A stretch of DNA of 39,240 nt from Thermoanaerobaculia bacterium (GTDB lineage: Bacteria; Acidobacteriota; Thermoanaerobaculia; UBA5066). Under the pieces are notes generated by a model that had not been told where the DNA came from, ran no database searches, and worked only from the letters and a program-made list of their open reading frames with translations. Shown piece by piece: positions 8,158 to 16,480 of this stretch. Positions within the stretch are counted from its first letter, which is position 1. The number at the start of each line of letters is the position of its first letter. The stretch covers positions 105,001-144,240 of the forward strand of contig JAJVIN010000015.1 in the NCBI GenBank assembly GCA_022071945.1, given 5' to 3'. A program made the translations under genes and the position numbers.

Positions 8158-9594
8158 ATGCGTCACGTCCTGTCCATCCTTCTCGCCTTTCCGCTCGCCT
8201 TCACCTCGCCGGCAGGAGCCAGCGACGAGCCCATCCGGGAGGACGATTACCTGATCCCGGCGATCGTTCAGGGGAGCGGGCAGAACTCGGCCCAATACAC
8301 CTCCGACGTCACGATCGCCAACCCCGGCCCCTCAGAAATGACGCTGGAGTTCTACCTGAATGGGCCCGTCTTCGAGATCAAGGTCCCGGCCCGGTCCTCG
8401 AGGAGCCTCGGCTCCGCCGAGATCCTGACGCTCGCGGGCGTGCCCGACGGGACCTACCCCACGCGCGTGAGGGTCAAGTCCCCGGCCGGCGCTGTCGCGG
8501 CCATGACGCTCTTCGTCCAGAACACCCTCGCGGCAGGCGGGACGTACGGTCTCAGCTTCCCTGTCGAGAGACTCTCGGATTCCGTCCTGGAGGAGGGAGA
8601 CACGGGGATGTACTTCTCCGGGTCGATCGATGACTCCGAGAGGCTCAACATCGGCCTTTTCGCCCCATTCGGTCCGGCCGCGGCGACCGTGGAGACCTAC
8701 GACGCCTTCGGACTCTGGCTCGGAGCCAGGAGCGTGACCCTCGCCCCGCGCGAGCGCGTTCAGCTCACCGATGTCCTCAAGGGCCGGCCCACGGGTTGCC
8801 GGGTCTTCGTCAAGCCCGTCGAAGGGAGCATCTTCACGTACGGCACGAGCGTCTCCAACTCGCAGACGAACGACCCGTACCGCGTGCCCGCTCTCCTCAC
8901 CTCCTGGGTCAGCGACACGTGGACGATTCCGGCCGTCGCCGCGGCTCCGGGCAGGGCCGGAGCGTATTTCACGAGCGATGTCTTTCTCGCGACTCTTCCC
9001 GGTACCCACGACTACGAGCCCCCGGTCACCCTGACCTATCGTCCCCGGGACGGCTCCGCCCCCCTGACCCGGACGACACAGATGCTGATGGGCTCGACGC
9101 GCATCCTCTTCGACGTGGTGACGGAATTCTTCCCGAACCAGGTGCCAGGAGCCGGGGTCCTCGAGATCTCCTCCCCGTGGAAGTTCCTCGCCTTCAGCGT
9201 CACGCGGTCGACGCCGGCAACAGGGCCCTCTTCTCAGGACCAGCCCGCCGTGAGACCGGGCGGAGAGTTGACGGGGCCCGCGGTCCTCCCCGGACTCTCG
9301 GAAAACGAGGGCTTCCGGTCCAACGTCCTCGTCTCCAACACCGGCGACGAGGTTCGCCTCTCCCTGACTCTTCTGACCCCCGAGGGTCCGATGCGTCCGG
9401 TCGAGGTGACGCTGGCGAAGGGAGAGATCCGTCAGTTCGACTCGGTCATCCGGCTCTTTTCCCCGAACGACATTCCGGCGGCCTCTCTTCTCATCGAGCC
9501 GGGAGCCGGGGCCAAGCTCACGGTGTCCTCGGCCCGGATCGACAACCAAACGAACGACCCGGCCGGGATCCAGGCGGTCAAGCTGCCTCGCTGA
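8158..9594 (+). CDS. Secreted protein of four related beta-type modules, function unknown
   Basis: 478 aa from the ATG at 8158, chosen because GGAGG precedes it at good spacing and it opens with a clear signal peptide (MRHVLSILLAFPLAF, cleavage near PAGAS). Four stretches of about 110-120 residues start near residues 31, 135, 255 and 375. At least three share a pattern: a hydrophobic-Pro opening (YLIPAIV, WTIPAVA, AVLPGL), then TSDV or RSNV, an N/NP turn and alternating beta-strand sequence. The same pattern recurs in the C-terminal part of the 1598-aa secreted protein at 24418-29214. No catalytic motif or membrane anchor was seen. It resembles a surface or extracellular adhesion/scaffold protein, but that is only inference. 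Its stop is 8 nt from that of the convergent lipoprotein gene. Confidence 0.8.
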   Translation: MRHVLSILLAFPLAFTSPAGASDEPIREDDYLIPAIVQGSGQNSAQYTSDVTIANPGPSEMTLEFYLNGPVFEIKVPARSSRSLGSAEILTLAGVPDGTYPTRVRVKSPAGAVAAMTLFVQNTLAAGGTYGLSFPVERLSDSVLEEGDTGMYFSGSIDDSERLNIGLFAPFGPAAATVETYDAFGLWLGARSVTLAPRERVQLTDVLKGRPTGCRVFVKPVEGSIFTYGTSVSNSQTNDPYRVPALLTSWVSDTWTIPAVAAAPGRAGAYFTSDVFLATLPGTHDYEPPVTLTYRPRDGSAPLTRTTQMLMGSTRILFDVVTEFFPNQVPGAGVLEISSPWKFLAFSVTRSTPATGPSSQDQPAVRPGGELTGPAVLPGLSENEGFRSNVLVSNTGDEVRLSLTLLTPEGPMRPVEVTLAKGEIRQFDSVIRLFSPNDIPAASLLIEPGAGAKLTVSSARIDNQTNDPAGIQAVKLPR

Positions 9595-9602
9595 AAGCGC
9601 CC

Positions 9603-9911
9603 TTACTGGGTCGCTTTCTTCACTCCCTCCTTGACCTCGCGGTGGATTCCTTTCGCGGTCTCTTTCGCCGCCTCGCCGACCTTCTTGGCCCGGTCCTCGA
9701 TTTCCCCCGTCTTCTGCGCCGCGCTCTCCTGCGCCTCGCGGAGCTTCTTCTTGGCTCCCTCCGCGGCGTCATCGATCTCGCGGGCCACGTCGGAGACTTT
9801 GTCATCGGCCGCCCGGCCAGCCCGCTCCAGCGGTCCGGCGCCCTTTCTCGAACAGCCAGCCAGTACGAGGCCCAGGCCCGTCACGAACACGAGAACGCGT
9901 GGCGATTTCAT
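9603..9911 (-). CDS. Small lipoprotein with a long charged helix
   Basis: 102 aa from the ATG at 9911, with AAGGAGGG upstream. The signal ends in a lipobox LAGC (Cys at about residue 22), so the mature protein should be lipid-anchored. The rest is one Lys/Glu/Ala-rich helix with heptad-like repeats (KVSDVAREIDDAAEGAKKKL and EAAKETAKGIHREVKEG), resembling YtxH/LEA-like helical proteins. The ATG overlaps the stop of the upstream glycosyltransferase in an ATGA, so it is translationally coupled to an LPS gene. It may be an envelope stress or spacer lipoprotein; there is no direct evidence of function. Confidence 0.75.
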   Translation of the reverse strand: MKSPRVLVFVTGLGLVLAGCSRKGAGPLERAGRAADDKVSDVAREIDDAAEGAKKKLREAQESAAQKTGEIEDRAKKVGEAAKETAKGIHREVKEGVKKATQ

Positions 9912-10702
9912 GCCGGCAACCCTCCTTTTGCTTCGACGGGCGCTCCCCGTCCCTTCCTTTCCAGGTCGAGTTCGAGAAGGTACGCGGCCCTGAGGAAATA
10001 GCTGAAGCTGTGCAGGGCAGCCACCTCGACACCCACGGTCCCGTCGAGAAACCCGAGCCGCAAAAGATAGCATTTGAGGAACTCCAGAGCCGGGCGGACC
10101 ATCAACCGGCCGAAGCCGGCCCTTTCTCCCCTCTCGTACCGGTCGAGAGCCGCCAGGCGGGCGTAGATGGCGGCCTTTCTGACGACATCCGAGACGTTCC
10201 TGTAGGGGTGATGGACGAGCGGGTGTGAAAGCCGCCCCACGGCTCCCTCGACGGTCAGGACTTCATGGACTCGCCCCCCCTCGCACCGAAACCCGGCCGA
10301 GCGCCGGGCCAGCCGGAGCTTGTAATCGGGAACCCAGACTCCGTGGCGAACGGGGCGCCCATTCAGGTAGGAGAGGCGCGGAAGAAGGAAGCCGGACTCC
10401 GCGGCTCCGGAATGCAGAATCCGCTCGATCTCTGCGGCGAGCTCGGGAGACACCCTCTCATCGGCATCGAGAAAGAGAACCCAGTCGTTGGCGGCGAGGG
10501 AGAGAGCCGCGTTCCGCGTCTCGGCGTAGCCCTGCCACGAGACCTGCTCGACGCGGGCCCCCCTCTCCCGGGCGAGCTCCCGGGTTCCGTCGGAGGAGCC
10601 GGTGTCGACGACGACCGTCTCGCTCGCGAACGCGACCGACCTGAGGGCACCAACCAGCCGGTCCTCCTCGTCCTTCACCATGAGAAGCGCCGTCAGCTTC
10701 AT
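9908..10702 (-). CDS. Family 2 glycosyltransferase, LPS core type (WaaE/KdtX-like)
   Basis: 264 aa, cytoplasmic face of the inner membrane. A GT-A fold is visible: MKLTALLMVKDEEDRL at the start, VVVDTGSSDGT for nucleotide-sugar binding, WVLFLDADERV with the DxD metal motif (about residues 76-86), and later HEVLTVEGAVGRLSHPLVHH. This is the arrangement of LPS-core beta-glucosyltransferases of the WaaE/KdtX group. GAGGG precedes the ATG. It is divergent from the family 4 glycosyltransferase with only 28 nt between the two start codons, and its stop overlaps the lipoprotein start. Donor and acceptor sugars cannot be read from sequence. Confidence 0.88.
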   Translation of the reverse strand: MKLTALLMVKDEEDRLVGALRSVAFASETVVVDTGSSDGTRELARERGARVEQVSWQGYAETRNAALSLAANDWVLFLDADERVSPELAAEIERILHSGAAESGFLLPRLSYLNGRPVRHGVWVPDYKLRLARRSAGFRCEGGRVHEVLTVEGAVGRLSHPLVHHPYRNVSDVVRKAAIYARLAALDRYERGERAGFGRLMVRPALEFLKCYLLRLGFLDGTVGVEVAALHSFSYFLRAAYLLELDLERKGRGAPVEAKGGLPA

Positions 10703-10716
10703 CGACCGCCCTCGAT

Positions 10717-10722
10717 TATCCT
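10717..10722 (+). promoter_or_regulatory. Candidate -10 box of the family 4 glycosyltransferase, leaderless spacing
   Basis: TATCCT ends 8 nt before the ATG at 10731, and no Shine-Dalgarno is present. It lies in the 28-nt gap between divergent genes, so any -35 region would sit over the start of the opposite gene. Confidence 0.3.
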
Positions 10723-10730
10723 CATCTGCG

Positions 10731-11804
10731 ATGAAAATCCTGGCTCTCGATTTCGGGGAGGACTGGCGGGGAGGCCAGAGACAGACTTTCCTGGTGTCGA
10801 AGGAGCTTCACGACAGACGCGTCGACATCTGTCTCGGGGCCTTTCGGGACTCGGCACTTCTGGAACGGGCCTGTTCCGTGCCTGGCTTGAGGGTCTTTCC
10901 CATCCGGTCCGGATCGGAGACGGCCCCCGGCGTCATCCTGGACACGGCCGCCCTGGTGAGGAAGATCAGGCCGGATGTCGTGTGGTCCAATGACTCCACG
11001 AGCCACGGCGCCTGTGTGTGGGGACGCTCGCACCAGCACGCGGCTCTCACCGTCCACCGTCGCGTGATCTTCCCGCCACGGCAGAACCTCCTCTCGAGGT
11101 TGAAGTACAACGCCGTGCGCCGGTTCCTGGCCGTCTCCCACAACGCCGCCGCCGTTCTGATCGAGAGCGGAATCCCGGAAGGGAAGATCCGCGTGGTCCC
11201 GGACGGGCTCCCTCCCGAGTCCTACGTTGACGTCCCCCCGGCGCTCTCCCCGCCTTACCGTCTCGTTCACGTGGGAGCGTTCGATGGCCGCAAGGGCCAG
11301 GCTCTCGCCGTCGAGATCCTCGCGGCACTGGCGGGACGGGGAAAGGACGTGGTTCTGACGCTCCTCGGCGAGGGGGCGGAGCGTCCGGCGATCGAAGACC
11401 TCGCCCGGAGACTGGGCGTCGCCTCTCGCTGCACATTCCGGGGCCTCGTTCCCGACGTTCCGAGAGAGCTGTCACAGGCCCACCTTCTCCTCCTCCCCTC
11501 CGATAGCGAGGGGGCCGCCACGATTCTGACCGAGGCGATGGCAGCGGGATGTCCCGTCATCGCGCACGATGTCGGAGGTGTCCGGGAAACCGTGTGCGAC
11601 GGGCGCTCGGGCCGTCTCGTCGCGGGTCTGCGGCTGCCGGACTGGGAAGAGGCCGTCGGTTCGCTCCTCGACTCTTCGGGGGAGAGAGAGAGCCTGATCG
11701 AGGCCGGGCGCCAGACCGCCTCCTCCCGGACGATCGCCAACACCGCGGACATCCTGCTCCACGAGTTCCGGCAGCTCTCGGGCAGCCACACGGAGCCGCT
11801 ATGA
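10731..11804 (+). CDS. Family 4 glycosyltransferase (GT-B fold)
   Basis: 357 aa. The ATG at 10731 gives the typical opening MKILALDFGEDWRGGQRQTFL, with the Gly-Gly donor-side loop. The C-terminal Rossmann half shows HVGAFDGRKGQ, LLGEGAERPAIEDLARRLG, FRGLVPDVPREL and the EX7E-type nucleotide-sugar site in SDSEGAATILTEAMAAGCPVIAHDVGG. It transfers a sugar from an activated donor, most likely to LPS core or O-antigen given the neighbours. The stop overlaps the ATG of the heptosyltransferase (ATGA), so the two are coupled. No ribosome-binding site; see the -10 box just upstream. The exact sugar is unknown. Confidence 0.9.
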   Translation: MKILALDFGEDWRGGQRQTFLVSKELHDRRVDICLGAFRDSALLERACSVPGLRVFPIRSGSETAPGVILDTAALVRKIRPDVVWSNDSTSHGACVWGRSHQHAALTVHRRVIFPPRQNLLSRLKYNAVRRFLAVSHNAAAVLIESGIPEGKIRVVPDGLPPESYVDVPPALSPPYRLVHVGAFDGRKGQALAVEILAALAGRGKDVVLTLLGEGAERPAIEDLARRLGVASRCTFRGLVPDVPRELSQAHLLLLPSDSEGAATILTEAMAAGCPVIAHDVGGVRETVCDGRSGRLVAGLRLPDWEEAVGSLLDSSGERESLIEAGRQTASSRTIANTADILLHEFRQLSGSHTEPL

Positions 11805-12868
11805 AGATCCTCCTCAGAGCCACGAACTGGGTCGGGGACGTGGTGATGTCGGTCCCCGCCCTGGCGAGCCTGCGCGCATCCTTCCCCGAGGCGCACATCT
11901 CTGTCCTGTGCAGGCCGTGGGTGGCGGATCTCTACCGGCTTCGACCCGAGGCCGACGAGGTGATCGTCGAGAAGCCGGCAGCCGAGCACGCGGGGATCTC
12001 TGGCAAGAACGCCCTGGCAGCCGAGCTTCGCTCCCACGGGTTCGACCGGGCCGTCATCCTGCCCGTCAGCTTCAACGCCGCCTATACCATCTTCAAGGCT
12101 GGCGTTCCCGAGCGGATTGGCTACCGGTCCGAGTTCCGGAGCCCCCTTCTGACCCTCGCCCTCCGAAAGCCGGGTCCCTCTTCGGGGCACGAGATCTTCC
12201 GGCATTTGAGACTCGCGGCGGCCGCCGGGGCGGCCCCTCTGGACCCGCCAGATATCAGCTGGGAGGTCGGAAGGCCCCTGCGAGAGGCCGCCAGCAAGAT
12301 CCTGCGGCAGGCTGGCTGGGACGGCGCCCCGTTCCTGGCCGCCCACGCTGCTTCCTTCGCTCACGAAGCGAAACGGTGGCCGGCAGCCTCGTTCCGCGAG
12401 GTCTTCGAACGGGCCGGAAGCGAGCTCGGCCTCACCACCGTGGTCCTTCTGGGAAGCGCCAAGGAAACGCCTCTCAATTCCGAGCTCCAGGGCGCGGCGA
12501 CGGCGGTTCGCGTGCTCGATGTCTCGGGAAAGACGTCCCTGCCGGAGGTTCTCGGAATCCTGGCCCTGGCTCGCGGATTCGTCGGCAACGACTCGGGTCT
12601 CGCTCACCTGGCGGCGGCCGCCGGCACGCCCACGGTCGTGATCTTCGGACCGACGAACCCCGATGCGACGCGCCCCTTTGACGGTCCACGAAAAGACGGC
12701 CGTCCCGCCCGTGTATCGATCGTCAGAAAACGCGTTCTCTGCGCCCCGTGCCGCTTCAAGCGCTGCCCCATCGACCACGCCTGCATGACGCGGATCCTGC
12801 CGGATGACGTCCTCTTTTCTCTCCGCGATCTCCTGGCTCGAGAGGAGCCGGCCGAAGGCACAGCGTAG
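11801..12868 (+). CDS. waaF: Family 9 glycosyltransferase, ADP-heptose:LPS heptosyltransferase
   Basis: 355 aa. Opens MKILLRATNWVGDVVMSVPAL, the signature of WaaF-type heptosyltransferase II. Further marks are ILPVSFNAAYTIFKAGVPERIGY, AHAASFAHEAKRWP (donor phosphate loop), FVGNDSGLAHLAAAAGTPTVVIFGPTNP and a Cys cluster CAPCRFKRCPIDHACM. It adds L-glycero-D-manno-heptose from ADP-heptose to the inner core of LPS on the cytoplasmic side of the inner membrane. It ends 7 nt from the stop of convergent gmhA, whose operon makes the donor. WaaF is favoured over WaaC/WaaQ by the RATNWVGD opening; a related heptosyltransferase of other position remains possible. Confidence 0.88.
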   Translation: MKILLRATNWVGDVVMSVPALASLRASFPEAHISVLCRPWVADLYRLRPEADEVIVEKPAAEHAGISGKNALAAELRSHGFDRAVILPVSFNAAYTIFKAGVPERIGYRSEFRSPLLTLALRKPGPSSGHEIFRHLRLAAAAGAAPLDPPDISWEVGRPLREAASKILRQAGWDGAPFLAAHAASFAHEAKRWPAASFREVFERAGSELGLTTVVLLGSAKETPLNSELQGAATAVRVLDVSGKTSLPEVLGILALARGFVGNDSGLAHLAAAAGTPTVVIFGPTNPDATRPFDGPRKDGRPARVSIVRKRVLCAPCRFKRCPIDHACMTRILPDDVLFSLRDLLAREEPAEGTA

Positions 12869-12875
12869 GCCGAAT

Positions 12876-13463
12876 CTACGAGGTTTCCGCCGCAAAGACC
12901 GCCGCGTCGAGCAGGCGGCAGAGCATGTGGATGACCACGAGGTGGACTTCCTGGATGTGAGCGGTCTCGGTGGAGGGGACGACGATTGAAGAGTCCCACC
13001 CGGCGCCGAATTCAGCGCCGCTCTCTCCCGTGAGAAAGATTGTCTTCATCCCCTTCTCCCGCGCCGCCGCGAGACCCTTCCTCACATTGGGGCTCTTCCC
13101 CGAGGTCGAGAGCCCGATGGCCACGTCCCCCGGCCGTCCCAGCCCCTCGATCTGGCGCGAGAAGATGACGGAGAAGTCGTAGTCGTTGGCGCAGGCCGTG
13201 ATCGTCGCCGGATCGGCCGTGAGGGCCACGGCCGGCAGCGAGCGCCGGTCGTCCTTGTAGCGCACCAGGAGCTCGGCCGCCAGGTGCTGGGCCTGCATCG
13301 AGCTCCCGCCGTTGCCGAACGTCAGGACCTTGTGCCCCGAGAGAATTGCCTCGTTCAAAAGCCGCGAGGCCTCCTCGACCGCTTCACCGAGCGCGGTCTT
13401 CGATCGTGTCAGGACCGCGATCAACTCCCCGGCATGCTCGATCAGGAGCTCGTTCGGAGTCAC
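12876..13463 (-). CDS. gmhA: Sedoheptulose-7-phosphate isomerase GmhA
   Basis: 195 aa (E. coli about 192). First step of heptose donor synthesis: sedoheptulose 7-phosphate to D-glycero-D-manno-heptose 7-phosphate. It has a SIS-domain fold with FGNGGSSMQAQHLAAELL, ALTADPATITACANDYDF, GLSTSGKSPNVRKGL and the catalytic Glu/His segment ETAHIQEVHLVVIHMLC. The start is GTG at 13463: AAGGAGGT lies 6 nt upstream and the codon overlaps the hldE stop (GTGA). The open frame continues upstream as a Pro/Arg/Gly-rich shadow of hldE, which I reject. Last gene of the purL-to-gmhA operon. Confidence 0.94.
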   Translation of the reverse strand: MTPNELLIEHAGELIAVLTRSKTALGEAVEEASRLLNEAILSGHKVLTFGNGGSSMQAQHLAAELLVRYKDDRRSLPAVALTADPATITACANDYDFSVIFSRQIEGLGRPGDVAIGLSTSGKSPNVRKGLAAAREKGMKTIFLTGESGAEFGAGWDSSIVVPSTETAHIQEVHLVVIHMLCRLLDAAVFAAETS

Positions 13464-14917
13464 GTCTCGACCTCCTTCATCCGGCCGACCATGGACGTCG
13501 TCGACCGGCCCTCGACCAGCGGAACGAGGGCGACGCGCCCTCCGTAGGACTTCACGAAGGTGCTCCCGACCACCGTGTCTTCCGTGTAGTCGCCGCCCTT
13601 CACCAGAACATCCGGCCGGACGGCCTCGATCAGCCTCTCGGGTGTGTCTTCCTCGAAGATCGTGACGAAGTCGACGGCGTCGAGCCCTCCGAGGACCTGA
13701 GCGCGGTCGCCCTCGGCCAGGATGGGGCGGGAGTCTCCCTTCAGTCTCTTGACCGAGGCGTCGCTGTTGAGCCCGACGATCAGGATGTCGCCGAGCTTCC
13801 GGGCCTCGGTCAGGAGCTTCACGTGTCCCGGGTGCAGAAGGTCGAAGCACCCATTCGTGAAGACGACCCGTTTGTGGGCCTTCTTCAGCGTCGCCACGAC
13901 GGCCCCGAGGTGGGACCAGTCGAGGCGCTTGTCGTCGGGCGAGTTCCCGGTCGTCTCGAGAAGGTCGGCCCAGTGAACCGCGGCCGTTCCGACCTTCGCC
14001 ACGGCCGCCCCCGCGGCGCGGTTGGCCACGGCTGCCGCCTCTGTCAGGGGCAACCCCGCCCCCAGGGCGAGGCCGAGCATCGCCAGAACCGTGTCTCCCG
14101 CGCCCGTCACGTCGAAGACCTCCCGAGCCCGTGCCGCGACGTGGACGGGGTCCCGGTCCGCCTCGAGAAGGAGCATCCCCTCCTCGGACAGCTTGACGAG
14201 GAGGGCATCGAGCGCGAGCTCTCGCCGCAGACGCTCTCCGAGGCGGTGGACGGAGCCCCGGTCCCGGATGGTCTCTCCCGTCACCGTCTCGAGCTCCTTG
14301 CGGTTCGGAGTCACGACGGAGGCTGTCCGGTACCGGCCATAGTCCGTCCCCTTCGGGTCGACGAGGGACCGGACCCCGCGCCGCCGGGTCTCGGCGAGCA
14401 GGATCGACATGAGCCTGGGGCTGAGGGTTCCCTTGGCGTAGTCCGAGAAGAGGAAGACGTCCGCTCGCTCGCATGCCGCCATGGCGGCGTCGAGGAGCTC
14501 GGCCTCGGCCGAGGGGGAAAGGCCGGCCGGGAGCTCCTGGTCGACCCTGAGGAGCTGGCGCCCGTCGGACACCATCCGCCGCTTGACGGGCGTCGTCCGT
14601 GACGCGTCCACGGCCACATGACCCGTGCTTGCCGGAAGCGACAGGAGCCTGCGCCCCAGCCACTCCCCTTCCTCCTCCGGGCCGACAGCCCCGAGCGGGA
14701 TGACGCGGGCTCCGAGCGCGGCGAGGTTCTCGACGACGTTCCCGGCGCCTCCCGCCCTCCGGGACATCGACGAGAGAGAGAGGAGCGGAATCGGGGCCTC
14801 GGGCGCGATGCGCGAGACGGCCCCGATCCAGGTCTCGTCGAGCATGAAGTCACCCAGGACCGCGACCGTGACCTGAGGCGCGGCAGCCGCCAGGGCCGCC
14901 AGCTCCCGCGGGGTCAT
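13460..14917 (-). CDS. hldE: Bifunctional heptose-7-phosphate kinase / heptose-1-phosphate adenylyltransferase HldE
   Basis: 485 aa (E. coli 477). The N-terminal ribokinase-like domain phosphorylates heptose 7-phosphate at C1. It shows VLGDFMLDETW, the GGAGNVVENLAALGA substrate loop and DVTGAGDTVLAMLGLAL with the catalytic Asp. The C-terminal domain (about residue 340 on) is a nucleotidyltransferase: VVFTNGCFDLLHPGHVKLL with the HxGH motif, then VKGGDYTEDTVVGS. It makes ADP-D-glycero-beta-D-manno-heptose after GmhB action. Domain order and length are those of the fused enzyme, so both activities are expected. The ATG overlaps the preceding gene's stop and the TGA overlaps the gmhA start. The epimerase HldD is not in the window. 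Confidence 0.95.
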   Translation of the reverse strand: MTPRELAALAAAAPQVTVAVLGDFMLDETWIGAVSRIAPEAPIPLLSLSSMSRRAGGAGNVVENLAALGARVIPLGAVGPEEEGEWLGRRLLSLPASTGHVAVDASRTTPVKRRMVSDGRQLLRVDQELPAGLSPSAEAELLDAAMAACERADVFLFSDYAKGTLSPRLMSILLAETRRRGVRSLVDPKGTDYGRYRTASVVTPNRKELETVTGETIRDRGSVHRLGERLRRELALDALLVKLSEEGMLLLEADRDPVHVAARAREVFDVTGAGDTVLAMLGLALGAGLPLTEAAAVANRAAGAAVAKVGTAAVHWADLLETTGNSPDDKRLDWSHLGAVVATLKKAHKRVVFTNGCFDLLHPGHVKLLTEARKLGDILIVGLNSDASVKRLKGDSRPILAEGDRAQVLGGLDAVDFVTIFEEDTPERLIEAVRPDVLVKGGDYTEDTVVGSTFVKSYGGRVALVPLVEGRSTTSMVGRMKEVET

Positions 14918-15885
14918 TCGTCAGACTCCAGGCCGAGCACGAGGGCCTGCGCGACGAGGGGAATCATCAGCTCGTGATGTCCCGTGATGGCAAACGACTC
15001 TCCCCCCGCCATCACGGGCCTCTTCAAGACGTTCTCCTGCGGCCGGTAATGCCGGATCATGTCGAAGTCGGCCGTGACGAAGTTCCGGACGTCGTGCCCG
15101 AGATTCCGCGCCATCGAGAGGGCCTTCAGGAAGACCTCGGGCATCAGGACGCTGGATCCGGCGTTGATGAAGACCCCGCCGTCCCCCAGACGGGCGACCT
15201 GATCGCGAAGCGTGAGGAAGTCGCGGTGGGAGAGCTCTCCGACGAGGGCGCCATCCATGCCCGGATGCTGGACGAGCGTGTCCGTCCCGATTGCGGCATG
15301 GACGGTGATGGGAATGCCCGCCTCCACCGCCGCGGCAAACAGCGAGAGATGCCGGTTGGGAAACGAGCTCCGGGCGATGTAGGCCCCGAGTGAGCGGCCA
15401 TATCCCCAGCCCTCGTCGCGCCCCATGCGGAGAGCCTCGAAGATCCCGATTCCGGTCTCGCGGCTCATGCCGAACTCGCCATCCAGGAGGACCGAGCCGA
15501 CATCCTCGGACGTCTGACCGTGAAACGCCGTCTCGAAATCGTGGATGCCGCTCGCGCCATTCGTGGCCAGGGCGGTCAGGAAGCCGCGCCGGATCAGGTC
15601 GATCAAGATGGGGGAAAGACCCGTTTTCACCACGTGCGCGCCGAAGGCGAAGATGACGGGGCGCCCCTTCCGTCTCGCGATCTGGATCGCCCGCACGACC
15701 TTCTTGAGCGAGGCCGCCGCCAGGATCCGGGGCAACCCTTCCCAGAAGGCACGGAACTCGCCCGACTCCGAGGCGGGACTTCCGAAGTCCGCGGCCTTCA
15801 CCTTGAAGGTCCTGGTGGCGATGGGATACGTCGTGACGTCCCTGTGGGGAAGGAGGGACGCCGGCTCTTCGGGATCTTCGTTCAT
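14914..15885 (-). CDS. Conserved-looking cytoplasmic protein in the heptose operon, unknown function
   Basis: 323 aa from the ATG at 15885, 7 nt after the gmhB stop (an in-frame ATG at 15933 would overlap gmhB by 41 nt). No signal peptide. Well-defined blocks are visible: VIFAFGAHVVKTGLSPILIDLI, TNGASGIHDFETAFHGQTSEDVG, IGTDTLVQHPGMDG, GGVFINAGSSVLMPEVFLKAL and ITGHHELMIPLVAQAL. The Gly-rich Rossmann-like turns and the final segment faintly recall the deoxyhypusine synthase fold, but none of that enzyme's known catalytic sequence is obvious. Its place between gmhB and hldE, with a 4-nt overlap into hldE, argues for a role in heptose/LPS metabolism or its control. I do not assign a function. 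Confidence 0.75.
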   Translation of the reverse strand: MNEDPEEPASLLPHRDVTTYPIATRTFKVKAADFGSPASESGEFRAFWEGLPRILAAASLKKVVRAIQIARRKGRPVIFAFGAHVVKTGLSPILIDLIRRGFLTALATNGASGIHDFETAFHGQTSEDVGSVLLDGEFGMSRETGIGIFEALRMGRDEGWGYGRSLGAYIARSSFPNRHLSLFAAAVEAGIPITVHAAIGTDTLVQHPGMDGALVGELSHRDFLTLRDQVARLGDGGVFINAGSSVLMPEVFLKALSMARNLGHDVRNFVTADFDMIRHYRPQENVLKRPVMAGGESFAITGHHELMIPLVAQALVLGLESDE

Positions 15886-15892
15886 AGGGCTC

Positions 15893-16480
15893 TCAGCGCG
15901 GGCTCTTTTCGACCTCTCGGGCAAGGACTGCAAGTCCTTCCGCCAGGGTCGAGGCGAGTATGCACTCAGGGGCCCGTTCGCGCACGGTCCGGCGGTGCTC
16001 CCGGCCGTGACCCGTCAAGACATGGATCTGCGCCATGCCGAGAGCCGCGCCCGCCCCGATGTCGTCCCACTTGTCGCCGGCGACGGCGCAGCGGGAGGGA
16101 GTGAATCCATGGCGGGCGAGCACGTCCTCGTGGAGGGCCGTCCCCGGTTTTCGGCACCGGCACTCGATTGCGTATTCGGGGACGATCCCGCCCGGGTAGT
16201 GCGGGCAGATCAGGAACTCGGCGATCGGGATCCCCGATCGAAGAAGGCGCCTTGCGACCTCGGCGTTCACGGCCCTCACCTCGGGCCACCCGAGCTTGCC
16301 GCGCGCGATTCCGGACTGGTTGGTGACGACGAAGAGCCGGGTCCCCGAGAGAACGAAGGGCCGAAGGGCCCGAGCCGCGCCTCGGGTGAGGCGGACCCCG
16401 CGAGGGTCTCGAAGAAAGTCCTTCTCGACGATCAGCGTGCCGTCTCGATCCAGGAAGAGCGCGTCGAGAAGCGGCTTCAC
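15893..16480 (-). CDS. gmhB: D-glycero-beta-D-manno-heptose-1,7-bisphosphate 7-phosphatase GmhB
   Basis: 195 aa. Removes the C7 phosphate of heptose 1,7-bisphosphate between the two HldE reactions. HAD-superfamily motif I is LFLDRDGTL (nucleophile Asp), motif II VVTNQSGIARG, and motifs III/IV are RKPGTALHEDVL and VAGDKWDDIGAG. The zinc-binding loop typical of GmhB is present as CPHYPGG followed by CRCRKP. Cytoplasmic. The ATG overlaps the stop of the thioredoxin-like gene upstream (ATGA). Assignment is firm from the motif set and the hldE/gmhA context; histidinol phosphatase is a related alternative but no his genes are near. Confidence 0.93.
   Translation of the reverse strand: MKPLLDALFLDRDGTLIVEKDFLRDPRGVRLTRGAARALRPFVLSGTRLFVVTNQSGIARGKLGWPEVRAVNAEVARRLLRSGIPIAEFLICPHYPGGIVPEYAIECRCRKPGTALHEDVLARHGFTPSRCAVAGDKWDDIGAGAALGMAQIHVLTGHGREHRRTVRERAPECILASTLAEGLAVLAREVEKSPR

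Noticed and set aside
10602-10730. Extended N-terminus of the family 4 glycosyltransferase
   Set aside because: The extra residues are Ser/Arg-rich, overlap the divergent gene, and the family starts at MKILALDF.
12876-14663. Long frame that would fuse a Pro/Arg-rich N-terminus to GmhA
   Set aside because: A GTG with a perfect ribosome-binding site at 13463 explains gmhA; the extra part overlaps hldE in another frame.
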